This document shows positions 56,339 to 64,000 of a stretch of DNA of 64,000 bases, piece after piece. Positions within the stretch are counted from its first letter, which is position 1; every line of letters begins with the position of its first letter. The notes below the pieces were generated by a model. It had not been told where the DNA came from, did not search any database, and worked only from the letters and a program-made list of their open reading frames with translations. The stretch is from Levilactobacillus enshiensis (GTDB lineage: Bacteria > Bacillota > Bacilli > Lactobacillales > Lactobacillaceae). Location: NCBI RefSeq assembly GCF_007115095.1, contig NZ_SULH01000003.1, positions 62,001 through 126,000 on the forward strand. Direction: 5' to 3'. Both the position numbers and the translations under genes were made by a program.

Positions 56339-57502
56339 TCAGCTTGCCGCCGCTTCCGCAAAGTCCACGCGCACAATCAACAACGTTGCCAGCAGCGTAA
56401 TCACTGCCCCAACAACGTAGACCACCGCAATGCTCACCACGCTGGATAGCAAGCCGCCCAACATCATTCCGAGTGGCAGCGACACATTTGACCCAGCCAA
56501 CATGGCGCCGTTCACTCTGCCCAACACGTGGCCCGGCGTCCGCGTTTGAATCAGCGTAAAGACCGACACGTTCAGGAAACCACCGGCCATCCCAATCACC
56601 GTCATCATCGCCAACGTCATGAGCAGGTTCTGCACCAACGCCATTAAGAGGACTGCCGTTGCCATCGTGGTCAGTGACGCCAACAGCTTGCGTTTCAACG
56701 ACCACTTGACCAAATTGACCAGCACGTTTCCCAGGATAATGCCTACCATCAATGTGACCTGCGTCACGCTATACATAAAGGAACTCGCGTGGAGCGTGCC
56801 CCTGACCCACGCGACGTCCAAGCCCATAATGGGTCCCAATGTTAAATTGACGATCATCGCGAGCAGAATAATACTACGCAGCACCTGGTGATGAGCCACG
56901 TAGACAATGCCGTCATACCACTTGCCCAGGGTCGTCGCGTCATTTTCCACCACGATCTGCTCGTGCAACACATGGTTGACGATGGTCAGACAGACCAGTG
57001 ACACCAAAAATGTGGCGCCATTGATCAGCGCAAATGTCGTAATCGGCAGCAACGTTACCAGAATGCCGCCCAGTAGCATGCCGATAATCTGCGTCACCAT
57101 CTGTAGCCCCTGGTTCAACCCGTTTGCCTGACCCAAATGGTCCTCATCAATAATCTGGGGAATCAGGGCGTCTTCGGCCGGATCGAAAAAGGTCCCCAAA
57201 ATTTTAGACAGAAAGGAAATGCCAACAATGGTAAAGACCGTGACGTCATTGCCAAAGTAGATGGCGGCGGCGACAAACATCAAGACGGCCTGCGCAACGT
57301 CCACAATCTGCATGATTCGCGTCTTCAGGTACTTGTCTGCCAAAAATCCGGTGACCAAATTCAGTAAAACCAGGACATTAAAGAGCCCCGATACCAACCC
57401 AATCACAACGGAATTACTTGTCACCTTGTACAAGTAAATCATGATGGCGATATCAAAAAAGTTATTTCCTAAGCGCGAGGTCGCTTCACCCGCTAATAAC
57501 AC
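56339..57502 (-). CDS. MFS transporter, DHA3/Mef-like (start uncertain)
   Basis: The 387-aa frame from GTG 57502 has about 12 helices and the DHA3 pattern GEATSRLGNNFFDIAIMIYLY, FLADKYLKTRIMQIV, DPAEDALIPQIIDEDHLGQANGLNQG and GRVNGAMLAGSNVSLPLG. It probably exports a drug-like compound. The GTG has no ribosome binding site. A GGGGAG box lies 27-32 nt upstream, and the frame is open there (IQIPRIFYV) but offers only ATT or CTG codons. The true start may therefore be an unusual codon, or the 5' end may be damaged. It is a single gene, convergent with the ABC exporter. Confidence 0.75.
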   Translation of the reverse strand: MLLAGEATSRLGNNFFDIAIMIYLYKVTSNSVVIGLVSGLFNVLVLLNLVTGFLADKYLKTRIMQIVDVAQAVLMFVAAAIYFGNDVTVFTIVGISFLSKILGTFFDPAEDALIPQIIDEDHLGQANGLNQGLQMVTQIIGMLLGGILVTLLPITTFALINGATFLVSLVCLTIVNHVLHEQIVVENDATTLGKWYDGIVYVAHHQVLRSIILLAMIVNLTLGPIMGLDVAWVRGTLHASSFMYSVTQVTLMVGIILGNVLVNLVKWSLKRKLLASLTTMATAVLLMALVQNLLMTLAMMTVIGMAGGFLNVSVFTLIQTRTPGHVLGRVNGAMLAGSNVSLPLGMMLGGLLSSVVSIAVVYVVGAVITLLATLLIVRVDFAEAAAS

Positions 57503-57793
57503 GTAAAAGATTCTTGGAATTTGAATCAGCTCCCCACTGTCTATGGCTGTCTTGGTTATCCCTAGAAATAGCTAAACGATTGCTCGTAATAATCCCCATT
57601 ATAGTTAAGGGCGCGTAAAAGCTATCAATTTCAAATCAAGTTTGCCCCTTTAGCCCAATTTACAAACAAACGGCCTTCACCAAGATGATTCGGACCGCTC
57701 CCAGTATGCTACACTTAAACACAACTCTTGAAAGCCCCTCCCCGCTCAATGAGATAGTTAACCCTAAAAAGTAGTCTGACAGGAGAATGCTGC

Positions 57794-58273
57794 ATGCAAC
57801 TAACGACCATCAAACGACTCACGCTAAGTGCCCTTGTTCTTAATCTCTTATCCATTGCCGGACTGACCAAGTGGCAAATTGGGAAGTTCCATTTAACCGC
57901 AACGGCCGCCATCTGTGCTGGTCTATGTGTCGGCTGGTGCGTGATTTCACTCGGAATTGTCATGTTTCGCGATTGGAAAGCACCGCATGACCGCAACGAC
58001 CACGTTAAAATTGACATTGACAGCGAGGCCAGTTTTTCTTACAAAAAGTTGTCAGCGTGGGAAAAATTTGGCGTCGCCATCATTTTCATCGTGGACTTCT
58101 TTATCAATGCCGTGTGGGTCGACACCTTCATCATCTTTTTCTTTCTTTTCTGGATGATAACTTTTCGCATCGGCCATCAACACGTTACCGGTAAAAATGG
58201 CTATCACGTTGTCGGCACAATGCTATGGCCATTTCTAGCCGTCCTGTGGCTCGTCTTCGCCACAAATATTTAG
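57794..58273 (+). CDS. Hypothetical membrane protein, 159 aa
   Basis: The protein has four hydrophobic helices (about 10-24, 33-58, 91-122, 140-156) with a hydrophilic loop at 61-85 (DWKAPHDRNDHVKIDIDSEASF). No family is recognised. AGGAG lies 8 nt before ATG 57794. It is a single gene. A region upstream (57503-57793) holds no identified element. Confidence 0.65.
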   Translation: MQLTTIKRLTLSALVLNLLSIAGLTKWQIGKFHLTATAAICAGLCVGWCVISLGIVMFRDWKAPHDRNDHVKIDIDSEASFSYKKLSAWEKFGVAIIFIVDFFINAVWVDTFIIFFFLFWMITFRIGHQHVTGKNGYHVVGTMLWPFLAVLWLVFATNI

Positions 58274-58323
58274 GTAAAAACGCATTCTATAATTACCAGA
58301 TATGCCGCTACTAAGCCCCCCAC

Positions 58324-58355
58324 GCAAGTCATATCCGCCGAACAGTAAGGCGGCA
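58324..58355 (-). repeat. Possible remnant of the 5' arm of the four-stem element
   Basis: CATATCCGCCGAACAGTAAGGCGG resembles, in part, the reverse complement of the arm start of copies A-D (CGCCTTACCGG then GGCAGATATG). It is short and could be chance. I quote only its pattern here: CATATCCGCCG and AGTAAGGCGG. Confidence 0.25.
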
Positions 58356-58387
58356 GTTTGCGCATCCTTACTAATTTTAGAAATCAC

Positions 58388-58437
58388 AAAAAACCGCCAC
58401 CAGTCAAGAACAACGCGTTCTCGACCCGTGACGGCCC
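58388..58437 (-). terminator. Terminator of the suf operon
   Basis: On the minus strand GCCGTCAC and GTGGCGG form the base of a hairpin with an inner GTCGAGAAC/GTTCTTGAC stem, followed by TTTTTTG. It lies just past the sufB stop. Confidence 0.75.
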
Positions 58438-58455
58438 TATTCGTTCAGCTTTAAA

Positions 58456-59862
58456 TTAACCGATCGACCCTTCCATTTCAAAACTGATCAGTCGGTTCAA
58501 CTCGACCGCATATTCCATCGGCAGTTGTTTGGTGAATGGTTCAACGAAGCCCATGATGATCATTTCGGTGGCCTTTTCTTCGGAAATGCCCCGGCTCATC
58601 AGGTAGTACAGTTGTTCCTCTGAAATTTTGGAGACCCGCGCTTCGTGTTCCATCGACACGTTGGAATTAGAAATTTCATTGTAAGGAATCGTGTCGGATG
58701 AGGACTGGTCATCCATGATGATCGTGTCACATTCCACGTGCGCCTTGGACCCATCGGAGTGACGGCCAAAGCGGACAGTCCCGCGGTAGTCGGTCGCGCC
58801 ACCCGTCTTAGCGATGGACTTGGACACGATGGAACTCGACGTGTTCTTGGCGTTATGGATCATCCGCGCACCGGAATCTTGGTGAATCCCATTGCTGGCC
58901 ACGGCGATCGACAGCATGGTCCCGCGGGCACCCTCACCATTCAAGTAAACGCTGGGATACTTCATGGTGACCTTAGACCCCAAGTTGCCATCGACCCATT
59001 CCATAGTAGCGTTCTCTTCGGCGGCAGCCCGCTTGGTTTCCAGACTGTAAACGTTGTTCGACCAGTTTTGAATGGTGGTGTAGCGACAGTAAGCATCCTT
59101 GGCCACGTTCACTTCAACCACGGCCGCGTGTAAACTATCCGACGAGTAGTTCGGGGCGGTACAGCCTTCGACGTAATCGACCTTGGCGCCCTCATCGACA
59201 ATGATCAGTGTCCGTTCAAATTGACCGGAGTTTTCGGCGTTTAACCGGAAGTAGGATTGGATCGGCGTCTTGGTTTGAACGCCTTTAGGCACGTAGATAA
59301 AGGAGCCCCCGGACCAAACAGCGGCATTCAACGCGGCAAACTTATTGTCGGTCGGCTTGACCAATTTGCCAAACCACTTCTTGAAGAGTTCGGGATATTC
59401 CCGTAACGCGGTGTCGGTATCGGTAAAGATGATGCCTAACTTGGCGAAGTCATCGCGCATGTTGTGGTAGACTACTTCAGATTCATACTGTGCTGAGGAC
59501 CCGGCCAAGTATTTCCGTTCGGCCTCGGGAACCCCCAACCGATCGAAGGTCTTCTTCAAATCGTCCGGTACATCTTTCCAGTCACGATACTTCTTGTCCG
59601 TCATCTTTTGATAGTACAACATGTCCTTCAAGTCCAGATCAGACAGGTCGGGGCCGAAGTCGGGCATGGGCATCCGTTTGTAGGCAGCGTAGGCTTTCAG
59701 CCGGTAGTCCAGCATCCATTGTGGTTCATTCTTGGCGGCCGAAATCTCGCGGACCGTTTCTTCCGTTAATCCCCGTCCAGTCGAGTAGGCGGGTTTGATA
59801 TCATCGTGAAATCCGAATTCATAGTCGCGGTCATTGGCGACCACGTCAGGTACTTCTGCCAT
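58456..59862 (-). CDS. sufB: Fe-S cluster assembly scaffold SufB
   Basis: This 468-aa protein is the SufB subunit of the SufBCD scaffold complex on which iron-sulfur clusters are built. It has the right-handed beta-helix core with [48 protein letters not shown] and the C-terminal [32 protein letters not shown]. The ATG at 59862 overlaps the sufU stop (TAATG), with GAGGAGG 8 nt upstream inside sufU. It is the last gene of the operon. Length is normal for Firmicutes SufB. Confidence 0.95.
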   Translation of the reverse strand: MAEVPDVVANDRDYEFGFHDDIKPAYSTGRGLTEETVREISAAKNEPQWMLDYRLKAYAAYKRMPMPDFGPDLSDLDLKDMLYYQKMTDKKYRDWKDVPDDLKKTFDRLGVPEAERKYLAGSSAQYESEVVYHNMRDDFAKLGIIFTDTDTALREYPELFKKWFGKLVKPTDNKFAALNAAVWSGGSFIYVPKGVQTKTPIQSYFRLNAENSGQFERTLIIVDEGAKVDYVEGCTAPNYSSDSLHAAVVEVNVAKDAYCRYTTIQNWSNNVYSLETKRAAAEENATMEWVDGNLGSKVTMKYPSVYLNGEGARGTMLSIAVASNGIHQDSGARMIHNAKNTSSSIVSKSIAKTGGATDYRGTVRFGRHSDGSKAHVECDTIIMDDQSSSDTIPYNEISNSNVSMEHEARVSKISEEQLYYLMSRGISEEKATEMIIMGFVEPFTKQLPMEYAVELNRLISFEMEGSIG

Positions 59863-60329
59863 TACGATTCCTCCTCGCTAGTGTCGTCAGTTTCTTCGAG
59901 TAAGGCGCGCTGCAAGGCCCACCAGGACAAGGTGGCACACTTGATTCGTGCTGGAAACTGCATGATATTCGATAAAATGGCCGCGTCCTGCAGCTCGTCC
60001 AAGTCGGCTTGCGGATGTTCCTTGCCAATCGCCATGTCGGAGAAGGTTTTCGCCATCTTCAAGGCCTCTTCCTTGGACTTGCCCATCACGGCATCGCTCA
60101 TCATGCTGGCGGACGACTGACTAATGGTGCAGCCGTCGCCAGTAAAGCCGATGTCGGCGATCTTGTCGTCCGGCGTTAACTTAATTTCTAAGTTAATCAC
60201 GTCACCACAGGTCGGATTCTTCAGCGTAATCGTGTTGGTACTCTCAGCCAGCGCGTGCTTGTGGTGCGGATGATCCGCGTGATCCAAAATAACTTCGCGG
60301 TACAGACTATTTAGCTTTGACAGTCCCAT
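59862..60329 (-). CDS. sufU: Sulfur acceptor/scaffold protein SufU
   Basis: This 155-aa protein is the zinc-bound SufU that takes persulfide sulfur from SufS. The ligands Cys41, Asp43, Cys67 and Cys131 lie in NPTCGD, GDGCTIS and RIKCATL. It has the 18-20 residue insertion ([20 protein letters not shown]) that separates SufU from IscU. Its start overlaps the end of sufS by 23 nt in another frame, and it shares TAATG with sufB, so the three are translationally coupled. The C-terminal tail is acidic. Confidence 0.95.
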   Translation of the reverse strand: MGLSKLNSLYREVILDHADHPHHKHALAESTNTITLKNPTCGDVINLEIKLTPDDKIADIGFTGDGCTISQSSASMMSDAVMGKSKEEALKMAKTFSDMAIGKEHPQADLDELQDAAILSNIMQFPARIKCATLSWWALQRALLEETDDTSEEES

Positions 60330-61554
60330 GATTAAAGAACTCCTTCGTTTCCTGCAGCGCCGTGAGTAATTTATCAGCGTCTGCTTGTGTATTGTACAGA
60401 TAGAGGCTAGCCCGGGCAGTTGCGACCAGACCTAGGTATTCCATCAATGGTTGGGCACAGTGGTGACCCGCCCGCACGGCAACGCCCTCCATATCCAGCG
60501 CCGTTGCGACGTCGTGGGGGTGTAGGTTATCCAGATTAAAGGCGATAACGCCGGTATGCTTGGCGGGATCTTGCGGCCCGTAGACCGTCACCCCTGGCAT
60601 GGCTTCCATCTTGGGTAAGAGGTAGTTGACCAGGTCTTGTTCGTGCGCTTGAATCCGGTCCATGCCGATGTTGTTTAAGTAATCAACGGCGGCGCCCAAC
60701 CCAATGGCGCCCGCAATGTTTTGCGTACCGGCTTCAAACTTCCACGGTAATTCTGCCCAGGTACTGTTGTCGCGGTGGACAAAACCAATCATTTCACCGC
60801 CGTACTGGTAAGGTGGCATGGCCTGCAAGAGGTCTTCCTTGCCATACAAGACACCGATCCCCGTGGGACCCATCATCTTGTGGCCGGAAAAGGCGTAGAA
60901 ATCGACATCCAAGTCCGTCACGTCGACTGGCATGTGGGGAACGGCTTGCGCCCCATCGCCAACAAAGATGGCACCGTGGTCATGAGCCAATTTTACCAAC
61001 GCTTTGACCGGGGTCACGGTCCCCATGACGTTGCTGGCGTGGGCCACTGCGACAATCTTGGTCTTGTCGGTAATCTTAGCTGCGGCGTCGGCCATATCGA
61101 GTTCGCCGTCAGCGGTCAGACCGATATATTTTAACGTGGCGTGCTTCTTGATCGCCAACTGCTGCCAAGGAATCAGGTTGCTGTGATGCTCCATGATGGA
61201 GATGACGATTTCATCGCCGGCCTTAACGTTGGCCTCACCATAGGTACTGGCGACTAAGTTCAAGCCGTCCGTGGCCCCCTTAGTAAAGATGACCTCGGTC
61301 GGCTTTTCAGCGTGGATAAAGTGTTGAAGCTTGTGCCGGGCATCCTCGTAAGCCGCCGTGGCCCGTTCCGCTAAGGTGTGGACCCCGCGGTGAACGTTGG
61401 CGTTGTCGTGCTGGTAAAAGTGAACCAGCGCCTCGACCACTTGATTGGGTTTCTGCGCCGTGGCGGCATTGTCCAAGTAGACCAGCCGTTCGTCGTTAAC
61501 TTCTTGATTTAAAATGGGAAAATCGGTCTGTGTGTCACTCAATTTCTGCGCCAT
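60307..61554 (-). CDS. sufS: Cysteine desulfurase SufS
   Basis: This 415-aa, PLP-dependent enzyme takes sulfur from cysteine. The PLP lysine is K226 in SGHKMMGPTG and the catalytic Cys366 lies in RAGHHCAQPL. VYLDNAATAQKP near the N-terminus and DGAQAVPHMPVDV are typical of class II desulfurases. ATG 61554 is preferred over a TTG 6 nt upstream because AAAGGAAG lies 7 nt before it. It starts within the end of sufD (20-nt overlap) and its end overlaps sufU. Confidence 0.95.
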   Translation of the reverse strand: MAQKLSDTQTDFPILNQEVNDERLVYLDNAATAQKPNQVVEALVHFYQHDNANVHRGVHTLAERATAAYEDARHKLQHFIHAEKPTEVIFTKGATDGLNLVASTYGEANVKAGDEIVISIMEHHSNLIPWQQLAIKKHATLKYIGLTADGELDMADAAAKITDKTKIVAVAHASNVMGTVTPVKALVKLAHDHGAIFVGDGAQAVPHMPVDVTDLDVDFYAFSGHKMMGPTGIGVLYGKEDLLQAMPPYQYGGEMIGFVHRDNSTWAELPWKFEAGTQNIAGAIGLGAAVDYLNNIGMDRIQAHEQDLVNYLLPKMEAMPGVTVYGPQDPAKHTGVIAFNLDNLHPHDVATALDMEGVAVRAGHHCAQPLMEYLGLVATARASLYLYNTQADADKLLTALQETKEFFNHGTVKAK

Positions 61555-62839
61555 TTTCAAGCTTCCTTTCGATCGTATCCGTCAGGTTCTGCCGCACGTC
61601 CTTCGCCGGAATGGCTTGTAAGACGGCACTCAGGAAGCCCCGAATCACTAACCGTTTGGCTTGGGCCTTCGTGATTCCCCGGCTCATCAGGTAATACATC
61701 TGCTTAGCATCGACCTGACCCACACTCGCAGCGTGGCCGGCCAACACATCGTTTTCATCGATTAAGAGAATCGGATTGGCATCCCCGTGGGCCTTACTGG
61801 ACATCATCAGCACCCGGTTTTCCTGCTCGGCATTCGCACCGGCAGCCCCGTGAATGATGTGGCCGATCCCGTTAAAAATCAACTTGGACTTCTCCATGAT
61901 CACACCCCGTTGGAGGATGTTTCCAGTCGACTTCTTCCCGCGGTTCGTGACCCGGGTATTGACGCCGACCCGTTGCCGGCCACCCGTTAACGTGATGACC
62001 TTGGCGTCGGACTTAGAATTTTCACCGATCAGTTCGGAGTCGAAATCACCAAACGTGTCGCCGTCATTCATCAGGCCGATCGCCCAATCAACGGTCGCGT
62101 CACGACTGATGTTGGCCCGCCGATTGAGGTAGGTCGTGGTGTTGGGTCCCAACTCGTCAAAGGAGGAAAAGTGGACTTCACTGTTTGACCGCGCGAGAAC
62201 TTCCACCATGCAGCTGGCCAAGTTCGCACAGTCACCCTGCGTCGTCAAATGTTGCATGACGGCGAAGTGACTGTCCGCCTCGGCAACGATCAACACGTGG
62301 GAAATCAAAGGATGCTTTTCTTGCGTGCTGTCCTGAACCAAATGGAGCTCGATGGGTTGGTCAATGACCACGCCCTTCGGCACGTAGAGGAAGATACCAG
62401 AATTAAGGAAAGCGGCGTGAAAACTGGTCAACCGGTCCTCATTTGTTTTAATAATCTCAGTCATAAAATGAGGTTGCGTCAGGTCGGGGTGCTCGCGAAA
62501 GGCGGTGAAAATATCGGTTAAAATGACGCCCTGATCCGCAAGTTCAGCGGGTAAGTTGACCGTCACCGTGGTCTGCCCAACCTGAACGATTTGAATGTGA
62601 TCAGCGGCAACGGGAACGTTCGCGGCCAGATCACCATTGGATTGACTAAAGGTCAGTGGTTCCGCTGGTGTTAAGGGCCAGCGGTGAATGTCAAACCGGT
62701 TGACCTCAGGCAAAGCTGCGTCAGCCAAATTGTCAACGGCGGCTAAGCGCTGGTCAACGACCCATTTCGGCTCGCCGTGGTCGTTCGCAGCGGCCGCGAG
62801 TTCTGATTTAAGTGCGGTGTAATCTTGAACTGCTTCCAT
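61535..62839 (-). CDS. sufD: Fe-S cluster assembly protein SufD
   Basis: This 434-aa protein is the SufD partner of SufB in the scaffold. It has a variable N-terminal helical part followed by the beta-helix core (FHAAFLNSGIFLYVPKGVVID, TTYLNRRANISRDATVDW, NILQRGVIMEKSKLIFNGIG, GDANPILLIDENDVLAGHAASVGQVD) and the C-terminus SRGITKAQAKRLVIRGFL. AAGGAGGG lies before ATG 62839. It lies 14 nt downstream of sufC and overlaps sufS. Confidence 0.95.
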   Translation of the reverse strand: MEAVQDYTALKSELAAAANDHGEPKWVVDQRLAAVDNLADAALPEVNRFDIHRWPLTPAEPLTFSQSNGDLAANVPVAADHIQIVQVGQTTVTVNLPAELADQGVILTDIFTAFREHPDLTQPHFMTEIIKTNEDRLTSFHAAFLNSGIFLYVPKGVVIDQPIELHLVQDSTQEKHPLISHVLIVAEADSHFAVMQHLTTQGDCANLASCMVEVLARSNSEVHFSSFDELGPNTTTYLNRRANISRDATVDWAIGLMNDGDTFGDFDSELIGENSKSDAKVITLTGGRQRVGVNTRVTNRGKKSTGNILQRGVIMEKSKLIFNGIGHIIHGAAGANAEQENRVLMMSSKAHGDANPILLIDENDVLAGHAASVGQVDAKQMYYLMSRGITKAQAKRLVIRGFLSAVLQAIPAKDVRQNLTDTIERKLENGAEIE

Positions 62840-62853
62840 GTGTGCGACCCTCC

Positions 62854-63648
62854 TTAGTTCTCGTCGACTAATTCAACGTCCAGCCCGAGCTCGTCACGCA
62901 GGCCAGCGTAACCTTCTTTTTCCAACGTCTTGGCGAGGTCGGCTTTGCCAGTCTTGACGATCCGACCGCCCATCATCACGTGAACCACGTCGGGAACGAT
63001 GTAGTTCAGTAAGCGTTGATAGTGGGTGATAATCAGGGAACCGAAGTTGTCGCCCCGCATGGAGTTGACCCCTTTGGAGACGACCTTCAAGGCATCGATA
63101 TCCAAACCGGAGTCGATTTCATCCAGCAGCGCAAACGTTGGTTTGATCATCAAGAGTTGGAGGATTTCATTCCGTTTCTTTTCCCCACCAGAGAATCCTT
63201 CGTTCAGGTAACGTTCCGTCATGGATTCGCTCATGTCGAGGAGTTCCAGGTTCTTGTCGAGTTCCTTGAGGAAGGCCATGACGGAGATTTGGTCGTCATC
63301 TGCGCGGCGTGAATTCATGGCTGCCCGCAGAAATTCAGCGTTGGTGACCCCTTGGATTTCGGCCGGGTATTGCATGCCGAGGAACAGGCCTTTGCGAGCG
63401 CGTTCGTCGACTGGCATCTTGAGAATACTTTCACCGTTCAACAGGATATCCCCCTGCGTCACGTGGTAGGCGGGTTGGCCCATGATGGTCTGTGATAGCG
63501 TGGACTTCCCGGTCCCGTTAGGCCCCATGATAGCGTGGATCTCGCCAGTCTTCATGGTCAGGTTGACCCCTTTGAGGATTTCCTGCGTCTTATTTTGCTC
63601 GTCATCCTTAACCTCAACGTGTAAGTCTTTCACTTCAAGTGTTGCCAT
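62854..63648 (-). CDS. sufC: Fe-S cluster assembly ATPase SufC
   Basis: This 264-aa ABC-type ATPase powers the SufBCD scaffold. Walker A GPNGTGKST is at residues 42-50, the signature is GFSGGEKKRNE, and Walker B is FALLDEIDSGLD, all typical of SufC. The ATG at 63648 is chosen since TTGGAGG lies 9 nt before it and MATLEVKDLHVEV is the family N-terminus. A longer open frame upstream is not real. It heads the sufCDSUB operon, in the order usual for Firmicutes. Confidence 0.95.
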   Translation of the reverse strand: MATLEVKDLHVEVKDDEQNKTQEILKGVNLTMKTGEIHAIMGPNGTGKSTLSQTIMGQPAYHVTQGDILLNGESILKMPVDERARKGLFLGMQYPAEIQGVTNAEFLRAAMNSRRADDDQISVMAFLKELDKNLELLDMSESMTERYLNEGFSGGEKKRNEILQLLMIKPTFALLDEIDSGLDIDALKVVSKGVNSMRGDNFGSLIITHYQRLLNYIVPDVVHVMMGGRIVKTGKADLAKTLEKEGYAGLRDELGLDVELVDEN

Positions 63649-63896
63649 CGAAATCATCCTCCAAAATTTGAGTTTTAAGTTAGTTCGTTGTGGAGCGGCC
63701 GTGTTTCGAACTGCTGAGACAGGCGGCCTACTTTTGATCAATTATTCCCAATCGGCTTTCTAGTACCTTCAACCAAGTAGCGGCACAGCCAGTATTTTCA
63801 CCGATTGGTCGTCCCCATCTCTGTGGTTGCGGCCGAATTATGCCAATCGTATATGATGCTTACCGATTTTAAACCCGGCAGACTACCTAGGACTCT

Positions 63897-63902
63897 ATTA
63901 TA
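63897..63902 (-). promoter_or_regulatory. Possible -10 box of the suf operon
   Basis: TATAAT on the minus strand lies about 250 nt before sufC. No good -35 box is seen at 17 bp. A second TATAAT is at 63928-63933. The leader 63649-63896 shows no recognised riboswitch, and the sequence to 64000 shows nothing else. Confidence 0.35.
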
Positions 63903-64000
63903 CCCGTCATTTCTCGTGCATAATTTCATTATAAGCACTGATTATGCCAAATAAAATTAGGCAAATCCCCCATATATTTAAAAGCCCTTTCATGGCGGTA

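Noticed and set aside
63649-63741. Longer N-terminus for SufC
   Set aside because: The SufC family starts at MATLEVKDLH, and a good ribosome binding site precedes that ATG.

Overview
The window looks like chromosomal DNA of a Lactobacillaceae member, probably a Levilactobacillus-like heterofermenter. This is inferred from gene content (a DhaT-like alcohol dehydrogenase, pentose-phosphate entry enzymes, a SufCDSUB operon, thiazole uptake through ThiW), strong Gram-positive ribosome binding sites, CcpA-type cre sites and moderately high GC. No rRNA or tRNA gene was seen. One perfect ParB site (parS) at 9508-9523 suggests the region is not far from the replication origin.

Layout. 1-3.2 kb: LacI regulator (cut by the window edge) divergent from an oligo-1,6-glucosidase. 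3.4-5.2 kb: purine phosphoribosyltransferase and NCS2-type permease behind a PurR-like double box. 5.2-10.7 kb: MerR, MFS and old-yellow-enzyme genes and small winged-helix regulators. 10.7-17.1 kb: a visibly AT-richer, probably acquired locus with a GH115-type alpha-glucuronidase, a GPH sugar symporter and a convergent fusion of a GH43-like glycosidase domain to an AraC regulator. 17.2-35 kb: housekeeping and stress genes, transporters and several small regulators. 35.1-46.8 kb: a sugar or sugar-acid regulon (two YhcH proteins, MFS transporter, unknown propeller-like protein, L-xylulokinase, 3-epimerase, 4-epimerase, 2-hydroxyacid dehydrogenase), apparently controlled by the LacI protein at 45.8 kb through palindromes of the form GTTAANCGNTTAAC. 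It would lead L-xylulose, or an acid precursor, to D-xylulose 5-phosphate. 47.5-48.2 kb: thiW under a TPP riboswitch with an attenuator. 48.3-49.0 kb: a type III toxin-antitoxin (ToxIN/AbiQ) locus. 49.2-58.3 kb: ABC systems, an XRE/DUF3278 cluster and a TPR-type XRE regulator beside an ABC exporter. 58.4-64 kb: the sufCDSUB iron-sulfur operon.

Two things stand out. First, 48363-49007 is a type III toxin-antitoxin system: 2.8 tandem copies of a 35-nt repeat, an intrinsic terminator, then an AbiQ/ToxN-like endoribonuclease gene. The toxin frame is interrupted by one in-frame TAA at codon 120, and the family-like C-terminus continues in the same frame. A MazEF pair at 37.6-38.2 kb also has a frameshifted toxin, so both toxins appear disabled while both antitoxins look intact.

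Second, at least seven intergenic copies of a 150-190-nt structured element are scattered through the window (3.0, 10.1, 21.8, 28.7, 33.3, 40.1 and 44.1 kb), plus remnants. All fold on paper into a closing stem around three hairpins. The 3.0 and 44.1 kb copies have almost entirely different stem sequences but the same architecture, which points to selection on structure. Four copies carry an extra 5' hairpin arm, and two of these hold a further insert of about 90 nt. I do not recognise this family and cannot search Rfam here.
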